From contig JAGRGU010000085.1 in assembly GCA_020445335.1 (NCBI GenBank), positions 1-42,086 of the forward strand: DNA of 42,086 nucleotides. The letters are read 5' to 3'. Numbering within the stretch: position 1 is the first letter of the stretch; each line of letters begins with the position of its first letter. A program made the translations under genes and the position numbers. Below, one piece after another: positions 27,408 to 35,761 of the stretch. The DNA is from Gammaproteobacteria bacterium (lineage in GTDB: Bacteria > Pseudomonadota > Gammaproteobacteria > Chromatiales > Chromatiaceae). The notes under the pieces were generated by a model. That model had not been told where the DNA came from. It did no database searches and saw only the letters and a program-made list of their open reading frames with translations.

Positions 27408-28661
27408 TCAGCGGTAGACGGGGTGCCGCCGGCAGAGTTCGAGCACCTGCGCCTTGACCCGATCGATCACCGCCGCGTCGCCGCGCGCGTCGATCAGGTC
27501 GCACATCCAGCCGGCCAGCGCCGCCGCTTCCTCCGCACCCACACCGCGCGTGGTCAGCGCCGGCGTGCCGACACGAATGCCACTGGTGACGAACGGCGAC
27601 TGCGGGTCGTTGGGGACCGCGTTCTTGTTGACGGTGATGTTGGCCGCCCCCAGCCAGGCGTCGACATCCTTGCCGGTAAGTCCCGCCTTGATGAAACTGA
27701 CCAGGAACAGATGGTCGTCGGTGCCGTTGGAGACGACGTCATAGCCGCGCTCGATGAACACCTTGACCATCGCCCGCGCATTCTCCATCACCTGCGCCTG
27801 ATAGGCCTTGAACTCCGGCTCCATCGCCTCCTTGAAGGCCACCGCCTTGGCCGCGATGACATGCATCAGCGGACCGCCCTGGGTGCCCGGAAAGACCAGC
27901 GAGTTGAGTTTCTTCTCGATCTCCGGATTGGCCCTGGCCAGTATCAGACCGCCGCGCGGCCCGCGCAGCGTCTTGTGCGTGGTGGTGGTGGTAACGTCGG
28001 CGATCTGCACCGGGCTGGGGTAGAGGCCCGCCGCGATCAGCCCGGCAACGTGCGCCATGTCGACGAACAGATAGGCGCCGACGCTGTCGGCGATCCGGCG
28101 GAAGCGGTCCCAGTCGATGATGCGCGAATAGGCGGAGAAGCCGGCGACGATCATCTTCGGCTTGTGCTCCTGTGCGAGACGTTCGACCTCGTCGTAATCG
28201 ATCTCGCCGGTCGCGGGGTCGAGGCCATACTGCACCGCGTTATAGATCTTGCCCGAGAAGTTGGGTTTGGCGCCGTGGGTCAGATGGCCGCCATGCGCCA
28301 GACTCATGCCGAGCACAGTGTCACCGGGCGCGCACAGCGCCATATAGACCGCAGCGTTGGCCTGCGAGCCGGAGTGCGGCTGCACATTGGCATAGTCGGC
28401 GCCGAACAGCTGTTTGGCGCGGTCGATCGCCAGCTGCTCGACCTTATCGACGTATTCGCAACCGCCATAGTAGCGCTTGCCGGGGTAACCTTCTGCGTAC
28501 TTGTTGGTCAGCACCGACCCCTGCGCCTGCAGCACCCGCGGGCTGGTGTAGTTCTCCGAGGCGATCAGCTCGACGTGCTCCTCCTGCCGCTGCTCCTCAC
28601 CCTGTATGGCAGCCCATAACTCATCATCGTAACCCTGGATCTGCATCTCTTTGCTGAACAT
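27408..28661 (-). CDS. glyA: Serine hydroxymethyltransferase
   Basis: A 417-residue PLP enzyme interconverting serine and glycine with transfer of a one-carbon unit to tetrahydrofolate. Family segments are [40 protein letters not shown], and the PLP lysine Lys230 in [11 protein letters not shown]. Length equals E. coli GlyA (417). Presumably the first gene of glyA-nrdR-ribD-ribE. On the minus strand a TAGAAT (plus-strand 28693-28698) lies at a suitable distance for a -10 element. Confidence 0.97.
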   Translation of the reverse strand: MFSKEMQIQGYDDELWAAIQGEEQRQEEHVELIASENYTSPRVLQAQGSVLTNKYAEGYPGKRYYGGCEYVDKVEQLAIDRAKQLFGADYANVQPHSGSQANAAVYMALCAPGDTVLGMSLAHGGHLTHGAKPNFSGKIYNAVQYGLDPATGEIDYDEVERLAQEHKPKMIVAGFSAYSRIIDWDRFRRIADSVGAYLFVDMAHVAGLIAAGLYPSPVQIADVTTTTTHKTLRGPRGGLILARANPEIEKKLNSLVFPGTQGGPLMHVIAAKAVAFKEAMEPEFKAYQAQVMENARAMVKVFIERGYDVVSNGTDDHLFLVSFIKAGLTGKDVDAWLGAANITVNKNAVPNDPQSPFVTSGIRVGTPALTTRGVGAEEAAALAGWMCDLIDARGDAAVIDRVKAQVLELCRRHPVYR

Positions 28662-28692
28662 GCGCGCCTACTCCGCCGAATGAAAAGGGCTG

Positions 28693-28698
28693 ATTCTA
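28693..28698 (-). promoter_or_regulatory. -10-like TAGAAT upstream of glyA
   Basis: TAGAAT on the minus strand, 31 bases before the glyA ATG, differs from the consensus at one position. The -35 region is poor and partly taken up by the neighbouring terminator stem. Confidence 0.3.
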
Positions 28699-28715
28699 AC
28701 AGTAGATCGGGGAAA

Positions 28716-28742
28716 GGTCTGCCACCGCCGCGATGGCAGACC
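28716..28742 (-). terminator. Intrinsic terminator after the AAA ATPase gene
   Basis: GGTCTGCCA, nine bases and TGGCAGACC give a perfect 9-bp stem 27 bases past the ATPase stop; on the minus strand it is followed only by TTTCCCC, so the T-run is short. Confidence 0.6.
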
Positions 28743-28768
28743 CATGGAGTAAGCGGTGGCTGCGGGGG

Positions 28769-30211
28769 TCAGAGCCTGGACGCGACCCGCTTCTGCTCGG
28801 AGCTGTGGGCACGCTCGATCTTCTCGAGAATCACCGGCTGCTTTCCACTCCTGCCGGCGTGGCTCAGCGGCAGGCGTCCGCCTGACCAGTGCATGATGCG
28901 GTCGCGCACCTGAATAACCCCCAGCGTCTGCCAGACGGCCTGCGAGGCGACCCGCTCGAGATGCTGCATGGGCGCCACCGAGACGGCCAATAGCAGCGCC
29001 GTGATCAACAGCGATGCGACCAGCGCCGGGATCAGCGCGCCATGCCCGGAGTTCGCTTCAGATACCGGCTCGGCCGTCGGCCGCTCCGGCTCCGCTTCGG
29101 CGGAGGACGGTACGCGGCGGGTCAGCAGCGGAACCATCGGCTCAGCCTCTTCAGGGGCTGTCGCCGCTGCCGCCTGCTGAGTTTGCGGCACCACTTCCGC
29201 GGAGAGCTGCGCGGGGCTGTCGTCACTCTGCCGCGCCTCGTCCGGCGGAGTGGATGCAGACGTGACCGAGGGGTCTGCCACGGCGACCGGTTGCGGCGCC
29301 TGCGTCTCCCGGACGGTCATCGCCGACTGCGCGATGCTGTGCAGATCCTCGGCGTTGAAGCGCTCCTGAGCCAGCAGCGTCGAACGCTCGTCCAGCGCAT
29401 AGTGCTCGGCCCTCAGCTCCTTGACCACCACCTCCACGTCGGCGCTGTCGAGGCGCGACTTCTCTTCCAGAAAGCCGTGCAGCAGCAGGCGGCTGCAGAT
29501 GTGGTTGATGCGTCGCGGCACTCCGTTGCTGACGCGGAAAATGGGTGCGAACAGGTCGGGTTCGAGCGCCGGCCGCCCCTGCCAGCCCGCTTTCCTAAGA
29601 CGATGCAGGATATAGGCGACAAACTCCTCCGGCTTGAGCGGATCCATGTGATAGGCGGCGATCATGCGCTGGTTGAGCTGCTCCAGCTGCGGCGAGGTCA
29701 CCATCTCACGCAACTCCTCCTGCCCCACCAGGAAGATCTGCAGCAGCGGCTGCCCCCCCTCGCGCGCGTTGGTCAGAAGGCGCAGCTCCTCGAGCGCGCT
29801 CAGCCCCAGCCCCTGGGCTTCATCTATGATCAGCAATGAGCGACGGCCCTGCCGGAAATCGCTGCCGAAGCGCTCGGTCAGCCGCTGCAGGATGGTCGAT
29901 TTGTCAGCCTGCTCCAGCGGCAATCCGAATGCCGATGCCACCAGCCTGAGGACATCGTCGGCCTCGACCTGGGCGCTCAACAGCCGCGCCAGACGGTAGC
30001 TCTCCGCTTTCACCTCCGCCACCAGTGCATCGATGAGCGTGGTCTTTCCCGTTCCCGGCGCGCCGGTAATCATCACGAAGCCTTCGCCGCGATGCATCGC
30101 ATAGCGCATGTAGGCCTTGGCCTTGGCAAAGGATCTGTGCGGCAAGCAGAAGACGTGATCCGGGCTCAGACGAAAGGGATCTGCGGTCAAACCATAATAT
30201 TTTCTATACAT
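28769..30211 (-). CDS. ExeA/PEP-CTERM-locus-type AAA ATPase with C-terminal membrane segment
   Basis: A 480-residue protein. Residues 1-270 are an AAA ATPase of the ExeA (GspA)/PEP-CTERM locus type: start MYRKYYGLTADPFRLSPD, Walker A GAPGTGKT (50-57), Walker B LLIIDEAQ (126-133), and the sensor region GVPRRINHICSRLLL. A Ala/Pro/Glu-rich linker follows (about 305-385), then one membrane helix (ALVASLLITALLLAVSVAP, about 395-413) and a basic tail. Relatives energise secretin or pilus assembly, or occur in exopolysaccharide loci. Here no GspB or secretin is next to it; it is divergent from the adaptor/M50/giant-protein genes, so a role in that export path is possible but unproven. Confidence 0.85.
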   Translation of the reverse strand: MYRKYYGLTADPFRLSPDHVFCLPHRSFAKAKAYMRYAMHRGEGFVMITGAPGTGKTTLIDALVAEVKAESYRLARLLSAQVEADDVLRLVASAFGLPLEQADKSTILQRLTERFGSDFRQGRRSLLIIDEAQGLGLSALEELRLLTNAREGGQPLLQIFLVGQEELREMVTSPQLEQLNQRMIAAYHMDPLKPEEFVAYILHRLRKAGWQGRPALEPDLFAPIFRVSNGVPRRINHICSRLLLHGFLEEKSRLDSADVEVVVKELRAEHYALDERSTLLAQERFNAEDLHSIAQSAMTVRETQAPQPVAVADPSVTSASTPPDEARQSDDSPAQLSAEVVPQTQQAAAATAPEEAEPMVPLLTRRVPSSAEAEPERPTAEPVSEANSGHGALIPALVASLLITALLLAVSVAPMQHLERVASQAVWQTLGVIQVRDRIMHWSGGRLPLSHAGRSGKQPVILEKIERAHSSEQKRVASRL

Positions 30212-30332
30212 CTAGTTGCCTGCATGTTGGCTTCCGCTCACTCCCTGACGGCAGTCAGCGCTGGGTTAAACCGCCCCCCCGGACTCTCAACAATGGGCCT
30301 TCGGGTTCGGCATCCGTCCCTGGCCTGCATGA

Positions 30333-30421
30333 CCCTCCCGTGCGGCGAAAGAGCTGAAAAAGCTCGGTGCGATCGCCTACTGTAGCGCTGCGATATCGCC
30401 GTGAGTGCCGCAACGGGAGGG
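30333..30421. repeat. Imperfect 14/15-base inverted repeat, possible structured RNA or small element
   Basis: Left arm CCCTCCCGTGCGGC (30333-30346) pairs with right arm GCCGCAACGGGAGGG (30407-30421) with one unpaired base. Between the arms GAGCT-GAAAA-AGCTC can form a small hairpin, and further pairing is possible between GCGAT and ATCGC. No target-site duplication flanks it. Confidence 0.55.
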
Positions 30422-30490
30422 CCACAACAGCCGTTGAGTGGCACCAAGCAATTTATATGCCTGTCAATAATATGGTTTTATTTCAGCAAC

Positions 30491-30513
30491 TTGGAATGGG
30501 AAGAAAGTTCCAA
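30491..30513. promoter_or_regulatory. TTGGAA-N11-TTCCAA palindrome upstream of the export genes
   Basis: A perfect 6-bp inverted repeat spaced by 11 bases, in an AT-rich stretch about 230 bases before the GAF-adaptor start. Symmetry and spacing suit a dimeric repressor or activator site; the regulator is unknown. Confidence 0.35.
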
Positions 30514-30740
30514 TCAGGAATAGTGTAAAAAATGTGAACCAGTACCGCGGAATCTGTTTCCCACCCGGCCGGCGCGAGCTGAAAAGCGAGCACCGGTGAC
30601 AGTGCATTTGATAACGGCCGGATTCGACTGACTCGGGCTTCGATCGAACCCGCTTCTTGTCCATCTCCATGGGTTCAAGGTTTTTAAATCCTGCGCCGAT
30701 ATATGTGCGAGTCAGTCTCTGTGAGCCGATCACCCACCCA

Positions 30741-32471
30741 ATGAACCAAGCACTACTGCAATCCTGGCTGTCGCTGCAGTGCCAGGCCATGCCCGGGGCG
30801 GTCTCCGCCTGCGCCAGAGTCCACCCGCGTGGAGAGGAGGCCGAGAGCCTCAGCGTGGTCTGGCCAGTCAACGGCAGCACGGACGAAGAGTTGCGGAAGC
30901 TGCTCGATATGGCCGAGCAGAGCGACGGCGCGGTGACCGCAACGCCGCGCGCGCGCGCCGACGGTAAAGGTCCGTTGCTGCGCATCGCCCATCCGATCGA
31001 TTCCGATGGAGAGATCAAAGGCGCGATCGCCATCTCCCTGGAGCGGATTCCCGATTCGCAGCACCGCTCGGTGCTGCGTCTGATCGAATGGGGCAACAGC
31101 TGGCTCGGACTGCTGCAGCATCAGAGCGGCAACAACGAGCAGGAGCAGCTGCTGGCCGGCGCGATCCAGTGCGTGCTGCAGGCCCAGTCGCTGCATCACG
31201 CGGCGATCGCGCTTTGCGGATATCTGGCACACCGCTGCGGCTACGAGCGGGTCGCGCTGGGGTTGAAGCGACAGCGCGGCTATCAACTGCTGGCGCTCTC
31301 CGACAGCGCGCAGATACCGGCCCGCAGCGAACTGGCCAGGCTGTTGCGCTCGGCGATGCAGGAGGCGGAGACGCGCGCCCCGCTGCTGCACTGGCCCGCC
31401 GACGGCGACCCGCCGGCGCACCACGCCCTGGCCGAGACGGAGAGAGACAGCGCGGTGGTGACACTGCTGCTGCCGGCCGGCAGCGGACACTTCGGCGCCC
31501 TCTGCTGCGAGTCGCAGCGGGCCGAACCGCACTCCGCGGCAGAGCTGAACCAGTTGAAGGGTCTGGCGACCCATCTCGGCCCGTTGCTGGCACTGAAGAG
31601 AGCGGGAGAGAGACGTCTGTCGATATCCGGGCAGCGGCAGCAGGAGACCCGCCCGCACGCCGCGCTGTTACGCCGCGCGCTCATCGCCTTTCTGCTGCTC
31701 GCCGCCGGGCTATATCTCGCCGGCGGCGACCGCTACCGGGTCGGTGGGCCCGCCGAGCTGGAAGGGGCGCTGCACCGGGCGCTGATCGCGCCGTTCGACG
31801 GCTACATCGCCAGCGCCCACGCGCGCGCCGGCGAGACCGTCGCCCGGGGCACCCTGCTGGCCGAGCTGGAGGACCGCGAACTCAAGCTCGAGCTGCGCCA
31901 GCTACAGGGGGAACAAAGCGAACTGGAGAAGCAGTACCGCCAGGCGCTGGCCCGGCTCGAGCACGCTCAGGCGCGCATCTTCGAGGCGCAGATCGCGCAG
32001 GCCGAGGCGCGCATCGAGCTGCTACAGCAGCAGCTCGAGCGGGTCAGACTGCGTGCCCCCTTCGACGGCGTGGTGGTGGCCGGCGATCTGAGCCGCTCGC
32101 TCGGCAAGCCGGTCAAACGCGGCGAGGTGCTGCTTGAGGTGGCACCGCTCGCCGACTACCGCGTCGCGATCGAAGTGGCGGGGCGCGACATAGCCGAGAT
32201 CGACCCGGGCGAACATGGCACCCTGCTGCTCGCGGCGCGTCCGGAGCGGCCGCTGCGGTTCACTGTCAGCAATATCACGCGCATGCCGGGGGGGAGTGAA
32301 AACGCCGGCCGCTTCCGCGTCGAGGCGCGTCTGCTCGACGGTGACGAGGATCTGCGTCCGGGACTGCGCGGCGTCGCCAAAGTCGATGCCGGCGAGCGCA
32401 GCCGGTTCTGGATCTGGAGCCACGAGATCTCCGACTGGATGCGCTACCGGCTCTGGGCCTGGCTGCCCTGA
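30741..32471 (+). CDS. GAF-domain protein fused to a HlyD-type membrane adaptor
   Basis: A 576-residue fusion. Residues about 1-125 are an alpha/beta segment and about 135-290 resemble a GAF domain (AGAIQCVLQAQSLHHAAIALCGYLA, then GHFGALCCES). A single membrane helix follows at 310-328 (RALIAFLLLAAGLYLAGG). The outer part has a split lipoyl/barrel-sandwich (APFDGYIASAHARAGETVARG at 350-370; APFDGVVVAGDL at 439-450) around a coiled coil (375-435), and a beta-barrel (EIDPGEHGTLLLAARPE) as in periplasmic adaptors. A cytoplasmic sensor domain on an adaptor is unusual. I start at ATG 30741; the frame extends 28 codons upstream without features. The M50 gene follows after nine bases. Confidence 0.85.
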   Translation: MNQALLQSWLSLQCQAMPGAVSACARVHPRGEEAESLSVVWPVNGSTDEELRKLLDMAEQSDGAVTATPRARADGKGPLLRIAHPIDSDGEIKGAIAISLERIPDSQHRSVLRLIEWGNSWLGLLQHQSGNNEQEQLLAGAIQCVLQAQSLHHAAIALCGYLAHRCGYERVALGLKRQRGYQLLALSDSAQIPARSELARLLRSAMQEAETRAPLLHWPADGDPPAHHALAETERDSAVVTLLLPAGSGHFGALCCESQRAEPHSAAELNQLKGLATHLGPLLALKRAGERRLSISGQRQQETRPHAALLRRALIAFLLLAAGLYLAGGDRYRVGGPAELEGALHRALIAPFDGYIASAHARAGETVARGTLLAELEDRELKLELRQLQGEQSELEKQYRQALARLEHAQARIFEAQIAQAEARIELLQQQLERVRLRAPFDGVVVAGDLSRSLGKPVKRGEVLLEVAPLADYRVAIEVAGRDIAEIDPGEHGTLLLAARPERPLRFTVSNITRMPGGSENAGRFRVEARLLDGDEDLRPGLRGVAKVDAGERSRFWIWSHEISDWMRYRLWAWLP

Positions 32472-32480
32472 GGTGAGGGT

Positions 32481-34628
32481 ATGACGCGACCGGCCATCGA
32501 CGACGACTGGCAAAAGCTGGGGCAGCTGCGTCCGCGGCTGCGCTCGCATACCGCCTGGCAGCGCATGCCGTTTCGCGGCATCGACTGGTACCTGCTGCAC
32601 GATCGTGCCAGCGGCCGTCACTACCACTTCAGCCAATCCGCCTACCGGCTGCTTCGCCTGCTCGACGGCGAGACCAGCCTGGAGCAGGCGTTGGCGCAGC
32701 TCGCCGCACCGGCGCAGCCGGACCGGGCGATGCGCCGCGAGGCGCTGAATCTGCTGCTGCGGCTGCGCTCGGCGGACCTGCTGTGGCAGGCCGAAGGGAG
32801 CGACAGCGAGCGGCTCTACCGGCAGTGGCGGCAACAGAGCGGCAAGGGTCGCCTGGCGCAGTTGACACGGCCGCTGGCGGTGCGACTGCCGCTGTTCGAC
32901 CCGGACCGCCTGTTGCAGCGCACGCTGCCGCTGGTCAGGCCGCTGTTTCACTGGAGCGCACTGTTGCTCTGGCTGGCGGTCGTCACGCTCGCCGGCGTGT
33001 TGGCGCTGCAGCAGGGCGAGGCGCTGTTGCTGCACGGCGAAAGCCGGCTGCTCGACCCGGCCAACCTGCTGCTGCTGTGGTTCAGCTACCCGCTGGTCAA
33101 GGGACTGCACGAACTCGGCCACGCCTACGCCATCCGCCACTGGGGCGGCAAGGTTCACGAGCTCGGCATCATGCTGCTGGTGTTCGTGCCCGTGCCCTAC
33201 GTCGAGGCCTCCTCGGCGACCGCCTTCCCACAGAAGTGGCGCCGCGTGCTGGTCGGCGCCGCCGGCATCATGGTCGAACTGCTGCTGGCGGCGCTCGGCC
33301 TGTTCGTCTGGCTGTCGGTGCAGCCGGGCATGGTGCGCGATCTGGCCTTCGACATCATGCTGGTCGGCGGGCTCTCGGCGCTGCTCTTCAACGGCAATCC
33401 GCTGCTCAAGTTCGACGGCTACTACGTGCTCGCCGATCTGCTCGAGATCCCCAACCTCGCCAGCCGCGCGCAGCGCTACTACGGCTATCTGGCGCAGCGC
33501 TACCTGCTCGGACTGGCACAGGCGGAGTCACCGCTGATCGCCCCCGGGGAGCGTGGCTGGTTTCTCTGCTACGGGCTCGCTTCCTTCTGTTACCGGCTCG
33601 TCATCGGCGTCAGCATCGCCCTCTACGTGGCCGGCAAGTTCTTCATCGTCGGCACGCTGCTGGCGACCTGGGTGGTACTGTCGCAGCTGCTGCTGCCACT
33701 CTACCGGCTGCTGCGCTACCTGCTCGCCGCCGAGGTGCTGCGCGGGCGCCGTTCGCGTGGCTGGACGGTGGCCGCGGCCACGTTGGCGGCCGCCGCGATC
33801 CTGCTCGCCACGCCCCTCCCCTCCAATACCCTGGCCGAGGGTGTGATCCGACTGCCCGAGCGGGCCATCGTCAGGTCGGCCGGCTCCGGCGTGGTGGTCG
33901 AGCTGCTGCAGCCCGACGACAGCCGGGTCGCGGTGGGCACGCCGTTGCTGCGGTTGCGCAACGACCCGCTGCAGAGCGAAGCCAGGGTGCTGGCGGCGCG
34001 GCAGCGGGAGTTGACCGCGCGCCTGCAGGCGGCGCGCATGCAGGACCGGGTGGCCAGCGCGATCCTGCAGGAGCAGCTCGACGAGCTGTCTTCGGAGATC
34101 GCCGAGAAGCAGCGCCAGCTCGACGCGCTGGTCGTCGTCAGCCCGGCGAGCGGCGAACTTGAGCTGCTCCGCCCCGCAGACCTGGAGGGGCGCTTCGCCG
34201 AGAAGGGGCAGCTGCTGGGCGCGATCCACCAACCGGGAGCAGTGGCCAGCGCCAGCGTCGTCGTCGCCCAGGCGGACGCCATCCGCGTACGCCATGACAC
34301 CCGCGCGGTGGCCGCGCGCTACCCGGGCGTGGCCGGCAGCGAGCAGCGGGTCCGTCTGCTGGCGGACACCCCCTCCGGCTCCTACCGCCTGCCGAGCGCG
34401 TTGCTCGGCACCCTGCGGGACGGCCGCATCGCGATCGACGCGCGCGACCCCACCGGCGTCACCACGCTCGATCCGGTGTTTCAGTACGAGATCGAACTGC
34501 CCCCCTCCGCGCGACGCCCGCCGCCCGGATCGCGCATCCAGGTGCGCTTCGAGCACACACCGGAGACGCTCGCCAGCCGCTGGTACCGCTCCGCGCGCCA
34601 ACTGCTGCTCGCCCGCCTGGGTGTCTAG
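32481..34628 (+). CDS. PqqD-like / M50 zinc metallopeptidase / lipoyl-domain fusion membrane protein
   Basis: A 715-residue membrane protein of the putative peptide zinc metalloprotease type (YydH-like, site-2 protease clan). Residues 15-103 resemble a PqqD-like winged-helix module (GRHYHFSQSAYRLLRLLDGE). Helices at about 155-175 and 193-208 precede HELGH (210-214), and the third metal ligand is likely Asp312 in NPLLKFDGYYVLADLLEIPN. More helices run to about 445, then a HlyD-like part: a lipoyl half (VRSAGSGVVVELLQPDDSRV), coiled coil (495-550) and the second half (VVSPASGELELLRP). Catalytic ligands are intact. It has a strong GAGGTGAGG binding site and follows the GAF-adaptor closely. Likely cleaves or threads an exported substrate; inference only. 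Confidence 0.88.
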   Translation: MTRPAIDDDWQKLGQLRPRLRSHTAWQRMPFRGIDWYLLHDRASGRHYHFSQSAYRLLRLLDGETSLEQALAQLAAPAQPDRAMRREALNLLLRLRSADLLWQAEGSDSERLYRQWRQQSGKGRLAQLTRPLAVRLPLFDPDRLLQRTLPLVRPLFHWSALLLWLAVVTLAGVLALQQGEALLLHGESRLLDPANLLLLWFSYPLVKGLHELGHAYAIRHWGGKVHELGIMLLVFVPVPYVEASSATAFPQKWRRVLVGAAGIMVELLLAALGLFVWLSVQPGMVRDLAFDIMLVGGLSALLFNGNPLLKFDGYYVLADLLEIPNLASRAQRYYGYLAQRYLLGLAQAESPLIAPGERGWFLCYGLASFCYRLVIGVSIALYVAGKFFIVGTLLATWVVLSQLLLPLYRLLRYLLAAEVLRGRRSRGWTVAAATLAAAAILLATPLPSNTLAEGVIRLPERAIVRSAGSGVVVELLQPDDSRVAVGTPLLRLRNDPLQSEARVLAARQRELTARLQAARMQDRVASAILQEQLDELSSEIAEKQRQLDALVVVSPASGELELLRPADLEGRFAEKGQLLGAIHQPGAVASASVVVAQADAIRVRHDTRAVAARYPGVAGSEQRVRLLADTPSGSYRLPSALLGTLRDGRIAIDARDPTGVTTLDPVFQYEIELPPSARRPPPGSRIQVRFEHTPETLASRWYRSARQLLLARLGV

Positions 34629-34681
34629 CGCCCGCGCCGAAAGCAAAAACCGGCGGCGAAAAATCGTCTGATTCGCTATTA

Positions 34682-34706
34682 CCGATTGATCTTGTGGTTC
34701 AATCGG
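34682..34706. promoter_or_regulatory. 8-bp hairpin ahead of the third export gene
   Basis: CCGATTGA, nine bases and TCAATCGG form a perfect stem in the 186-base gap between the M50 gene and the next adaptor. No T-run follows, so it is more likely an operator or an mRNA-processing or stability hairpin than a terminator. Confidence 0.4.
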
Positions 34707-34814
34707 CGACGGCACGCTCACTGCGACAGCAACTCTTCGGAATCGCTACAGTTTTCCGGTCGCTCGCCGAAAAAGAGGGAAGCGAATTCACACCCGTTTC
34801 CGAGAACAGACGAC

Positions 34815-35708
34815 ATGCGTAGCAAAAGCCAGACAATCCGTTCCCTCTCCCTTCTGCCGCTGCTGCTGGGGTGCGGCATGAACGCCCTGGCGGCTGGCGA
34901 AGCCAAGGGATTCGACTGCGTCATCGTCCCCTCCGCCATCGTCGGTGTCGGCGCCGCGGTGCCGGGCGTACTGGAGCAGGTCAACGCCGACCGCAGCGAC
35001 CGGGTCGGCAGGAACCAGCTGCTGGCCAGCCTGGAATCGGAGGTGGAACGGGTCGAGCGCAACCTGGCGCAGATGCGCGCCGAAACCCAGGCCGCGGTCA
35101 AACTGCGCGAGGTGAGCCTGCTGTTCGACAAGCGCAGCCTGCAACGGGTCAAGACCCTGCACCGCGACAAGGTGGTCTCGATCGACGAGCGCGACCAGGC
35201 GGAGCGCGAAGCCAATCTCGCCATCTGGCGGCTGCAGGACGCCAAGGATCTGCTGCGCCAGCGCCAGCTCGAGCTGCAGCGCTCGCAAGAGGTGTTGAAA
35301 AGGCGCGAGATCCGCAGCCCGATAGACGGCGTCGTCATCCAGCGCCTGCACCACCCCGGCGAGTTCGTCGAGGACGAGGCGATTCTGCGCATCGCTCAAC
35401 TCGACCCGCTCTACGTCGAAGCGATCGTGCCGATGGCCGAATTCGGCAAGATCCGGCCGGGGATGCGCGCCAGCGTGGTATCGGAGGTGACCCAGAGCGC
35501 AGCGCTCAGCGCCGAGGTGGCGGCGGTCGACGGCATGGGCGACGCCGCCAGCGGCACCTTCGGCGTGCGCCTGCGGCTGCCCAATCCCGACTACACCATC
35601 GCCGCCGGCGTCAAATGCAGGCTGACCATCGAGCAGGTGCAGGTGACGGCCACGGCCACCCTCTCCGCCCCGGCGCTGGCGATGGACGCTGCCGCCAGCC
35701 GCGACTGA
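34815..35708 (+). CDS. HlyD/RND-type periplasmic adaptor, possible lipoprotein
   Basis: A 297-residue membrane fusion protein. The N-terminus (LSLLPLLLGCGMNALA) is a signal sequence; LLGC with Cys20 could be a lipobox, or cleavage may be after NALA. It then has a lipoyl half (VGAAVPGVLEQVNADRSDRV), a helical hairpin (about 75-165) with LFDKRSLQRVKTLHRDKVVS, the second half (IRSPIDGVVIQRLHHPGEFV) and a beta-barrel (LDPLYVEAIVPMAEFGKIRPG). It lacks the usual C-terminal membrane-proximal domain. I start at ATG 34815, just before the signal sequence; the ribosome binding site is weak. It stands 53 bases before the giant gene, so joint expression is likely. Confidence 0.88.
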   Translation: MRSKSQTIRSLSLLPLLLGCGMNALAAGEAKGFDCVIVPSAIVGVGAAVPGVLEQVNADRSDRVGRNQLLASLESEVERVERNLAQMRAETQAAVKLREVSLLFDKRSLQRVKTLHRDKVVSIDERDQAEREANLAIWRLQDAKDLLRQRQLELQRSQEVLKRREIRSPIDGVVIQRLHHPGEFVEDEAILRIAQLDPLYVEAIVPMAEFGKIRPGMRASVVSEVTQSAALSAEVAAVDGMGDAASGTFGVRLRLPNPDYTIAAGVKCRLTIEQVQVTATATLSAPALAMDAAASRD

Positions 35709-35761
35709 AGCGGCACCGGCGACAAACAACCAGAGCGTCGATCAGACGGCCACCCCCGCAG

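Larger units (their letters stand above)
30212..30740. other. 529-base gene-free divergent region
   Basis: The longest non-coding stretch of the window. It must hold promoters for the leftward ATPase and the rightward GAF-adaptor gene. It contains an 89-base structure with long inverted arms (30333-30421), an AT-rich part (about 30450-30540) and a short palindrome (30491-30513). Frames crossing it have no codon pattern of a gene. Confidence 0.7.

Noticed and set aside
30439..30453. TGGCAC resembling the -24 part of a sigma-54 promoter
   Set aside because: The required GC at -12, ten bases after GG, is TT here.
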